A stretch of DNA of 5,766 nt from Atribacterota bacterium (GTDB taxonomy: Bacteria; Atribacterota; Phoenicimicrobiia; Phoenicimicrobiales; Phoenicimicrobiaceae). The notes beneath the pieces are model-generated. The model saw only the letters and a list, made by a program, of their open reading frames with translations, ran no database searches and was not told the DNA's origin. Positions 5,163-5,766 of this stretch are shown piece after piece. The stretch spans positions 1-5,766 of the forward strand of contig JAUVOA010000109.1 of NCBI GenBank assembly GCA_030599445.1, in the 5' to 3' direction. The number at the start of each line of letters is the position of its first letter. Position 1 is the stretch's first letter. The position numbers were made by a program, and so were the translations under genes.

Positions 5163-5292
5163 ATGGTAAAAATCAAAATAAGTAATATTGTTAATAAACC
5201 TCCCAAAAACTCAAACTGAACTAGAGAAATTTATAAAATTAGTAGAAACTTTTGGAATAGATTCTTGTAAATCAAACAAAAAAACTAACTAA
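5163..5292 (+). pseudogene. Short ORF with frameshift, probable gene remnant
   Basis: A good ribosome binding site (AGAGG at 5151-5155) precedes ATG 5163. That frame gives MVKIKISNIVNKPPKNSN and stops at 5217-5219. Moving one base forward at the CCC codon (5202-5204, sliding to CCA) opens a frame that reads on as KTQTELEKFIKLVETFGIDS and then CKSNKKTN, stopping at 5290-5292. The joined product would be about 42 aa with an amphipathic, coding-like helix. The simplest reading is a small gene or gene fragment broken by a one-base change. A +1 translational shift at CCC-A is possible but unsupported. The family is not recognised. Confidence 0.3.
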
Positions 5293-5480
5293 GGGTAGAC
5301 ATTTAGCTTAAATTTATCAATAATTACTTGAGAATTAACTTTGTTGTGTAAGCTATAAAAAATAACTAAAATATATAATTGCACGTTTAAAATATAGGTC
5401 ACTCACTAGATAATTGAATTTCTTCTGAAAAAATGTTGTTACTATACATAAGATATATTATAGGACGTTATAAAAATATA

Positions 5481-5520
5481 AAAATAAGATAAAACTCTCC
5501 GGACACCCTATTCTTATTTT
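5481..5520. terminator. Bidirectional terminator-like inverted repeat
   Basis: AAAATAAGA (5481-5489) is the exact complement of TCTTATTTT (5512-5520), with a 22-base interior. Arms are A-rich on one side and T-rich on the other, as in bidirectional terminators, but there are few G-C pairs and the loop is long. A convergent gene beyond the window end could use it. Confidence 0.3.
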
Positions 5521-5562
5521 AACCTATACCTTTTGTAGTATCTCTCGCAATTCATCACTTAG

Positions 5563-5627
5563 GTCATTCCCGTTACCTTTTTGTTATTCCTACTGTCCAC
5601 ATGTCATTCCCGCGCAGGCGGGAATCC
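5563..5627. repeat. 20-nt-period repeat ending in a GC-rich palindrome
   Basis: GTCATTCCCG at 5563, GTTATTCCT at 5583 and GTCATTCCCG at 5603 are spaced exactly 20 bases apart. The last copy runs into ATTCCCGC-GCAG-GCGGGAAT (5606-5625), a perfect 8-bp inverted repeat with a 4-base loop. This palindrome fits the ATTCCC-N8-GGGAAT pattern of the neisserial dRS3 element and of similar dispersed repeats in unrelated bacteria. It is strikingly GC-rich for this locus and is probably one copy of a genome-wide repeat family. Confidence 0.65.
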
Positions 5628-5713
5628 ATCTTTTGTATTTCTTTTTGTATTTCCTTTTACTTTTTTATTATTTATTCCCTGACTTATAACACAAATCCTT
5701 TATTTCTTTATAA

Positions 5714-5748
5714 ACTAAATACTAAATACCAACGACTAACGACTGATT
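5714..5748. repeat. Degenerate 7-bp tandem repeat
   Basis: Five consecutive heptamers: ACTAAAT, ACTAAAT, ACCAACG, ACTAACG, ACTGATT. The period is exact and only a few bases vary. A further ACTAAC follows at 5751-5756, out of phase by two bases. Confidence 0.6.
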
Positions 5749-5766
5749 TTACTAACTATCCGCTAT

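Larger units (their letters stand above)
4848..5766. other. Long AT-rich non-coding stretch to the window end
   Basis: About 920 bases with no intact gene on either strand. Contents in order: TTAACTT/AAGTTAA inverted repeat around the end of the Mth938 gene (4836-4868); a G-rich island with three G-runs (4958-4972); nearly pure A/T sequence at about 5010-5120; a short frameshifted ORF (5163-5292); a 9-bp inverted repeat (5481-5520); 20-nt-period repeats with a GC-rich palindrome (5563-5627); and a T-rich tail with 7-nt-period repeats (5714-5748). The mix of degenerate repeats and gene remnants suggests a decaying or repeat-prone intergenic region. Confidence 0.6.

Noticed and set aside
5563..5748. 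Possible CRISPR array from regularly spaced repeats
   Set aside because: Units are only 7-10 bases with 10-base or no spacers, and no cas gene is present; they are tandem or dispersed repeats, not CRISPR.

Overview
This AT-rich window comes from a bacterium, with ordinary Shine-Dalgarno sites, a type II signal peptide on two proteins and sigma70-like promoter elements. All convincing genes lie on the + strand. Low GC, a MEMO1-family protein, an Mth938-domain protein and cadherin-like/Big_2 lipoproteins fit an uncultured anaerobic lineage. An Atribacterota-like organism would be my guess, but nothing here proves the phylum.

Region by region. (1) 2-439 is the 3' end of a TPR protein with one C-terminal membrane anchor. 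(2) 504-1361 is a complete MEMO1-family (AmmeMemoRadiSam system protein B) gene with intact metal-ligand residues. (3) 1362-1666 is a long leader with the best promoter of the window (TTGACA, 17 nt, TACAAT) and a perfect 22-bp palindrome across the predicted transcription start. (4) 1667-4008 holds two paralogous lipoprotein genes (219 aa each, about 68% identical) flanking a secreted 197-aa protein that looks like a degenerate DUF2927/metzincin-type domain. The two lipoprotein genes are almost identical over their first 168 bases, diverge afterwards, and share a downstream module with a conserved hairpin. (5) About 4249-4330 is a structured RNA candidate ending in a good intrinsic terminator, followed by an 8-bp tandem repeat. 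(6) 4509-4847 is a small Mth938/DUF498 protein. (7) 4848-5766 has no intact gene. It holds very AT-rich sequence, one short frameshifted ORF, a terminator-like inverted repeat, a 20-nt-period repeat ending in a GC-rich palindrome, and a 7-nt-period repeat.

The lipoprotein-secreted protein-lipoprotein cluster looks like a small cell-surface locus: two anchored Ig-like adhesin or scaffold modules around one exported protein. The mosaic similarity of the two lipoproteins suggests recombination or gene conversion. MEMO and Mth938 are housekeeping-type conserved proteins of poorly known role, and nothing in the sequence ties them to the surface locus. No CRISPR array, tRNA, rRNA or intact transposase was found. 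I do not see a clear new defence or biosynthetic system; the most unusual items are the mosaic lipoprotein pair with its conserved 3' hairpin, and the structured RNA at 4249-4330.
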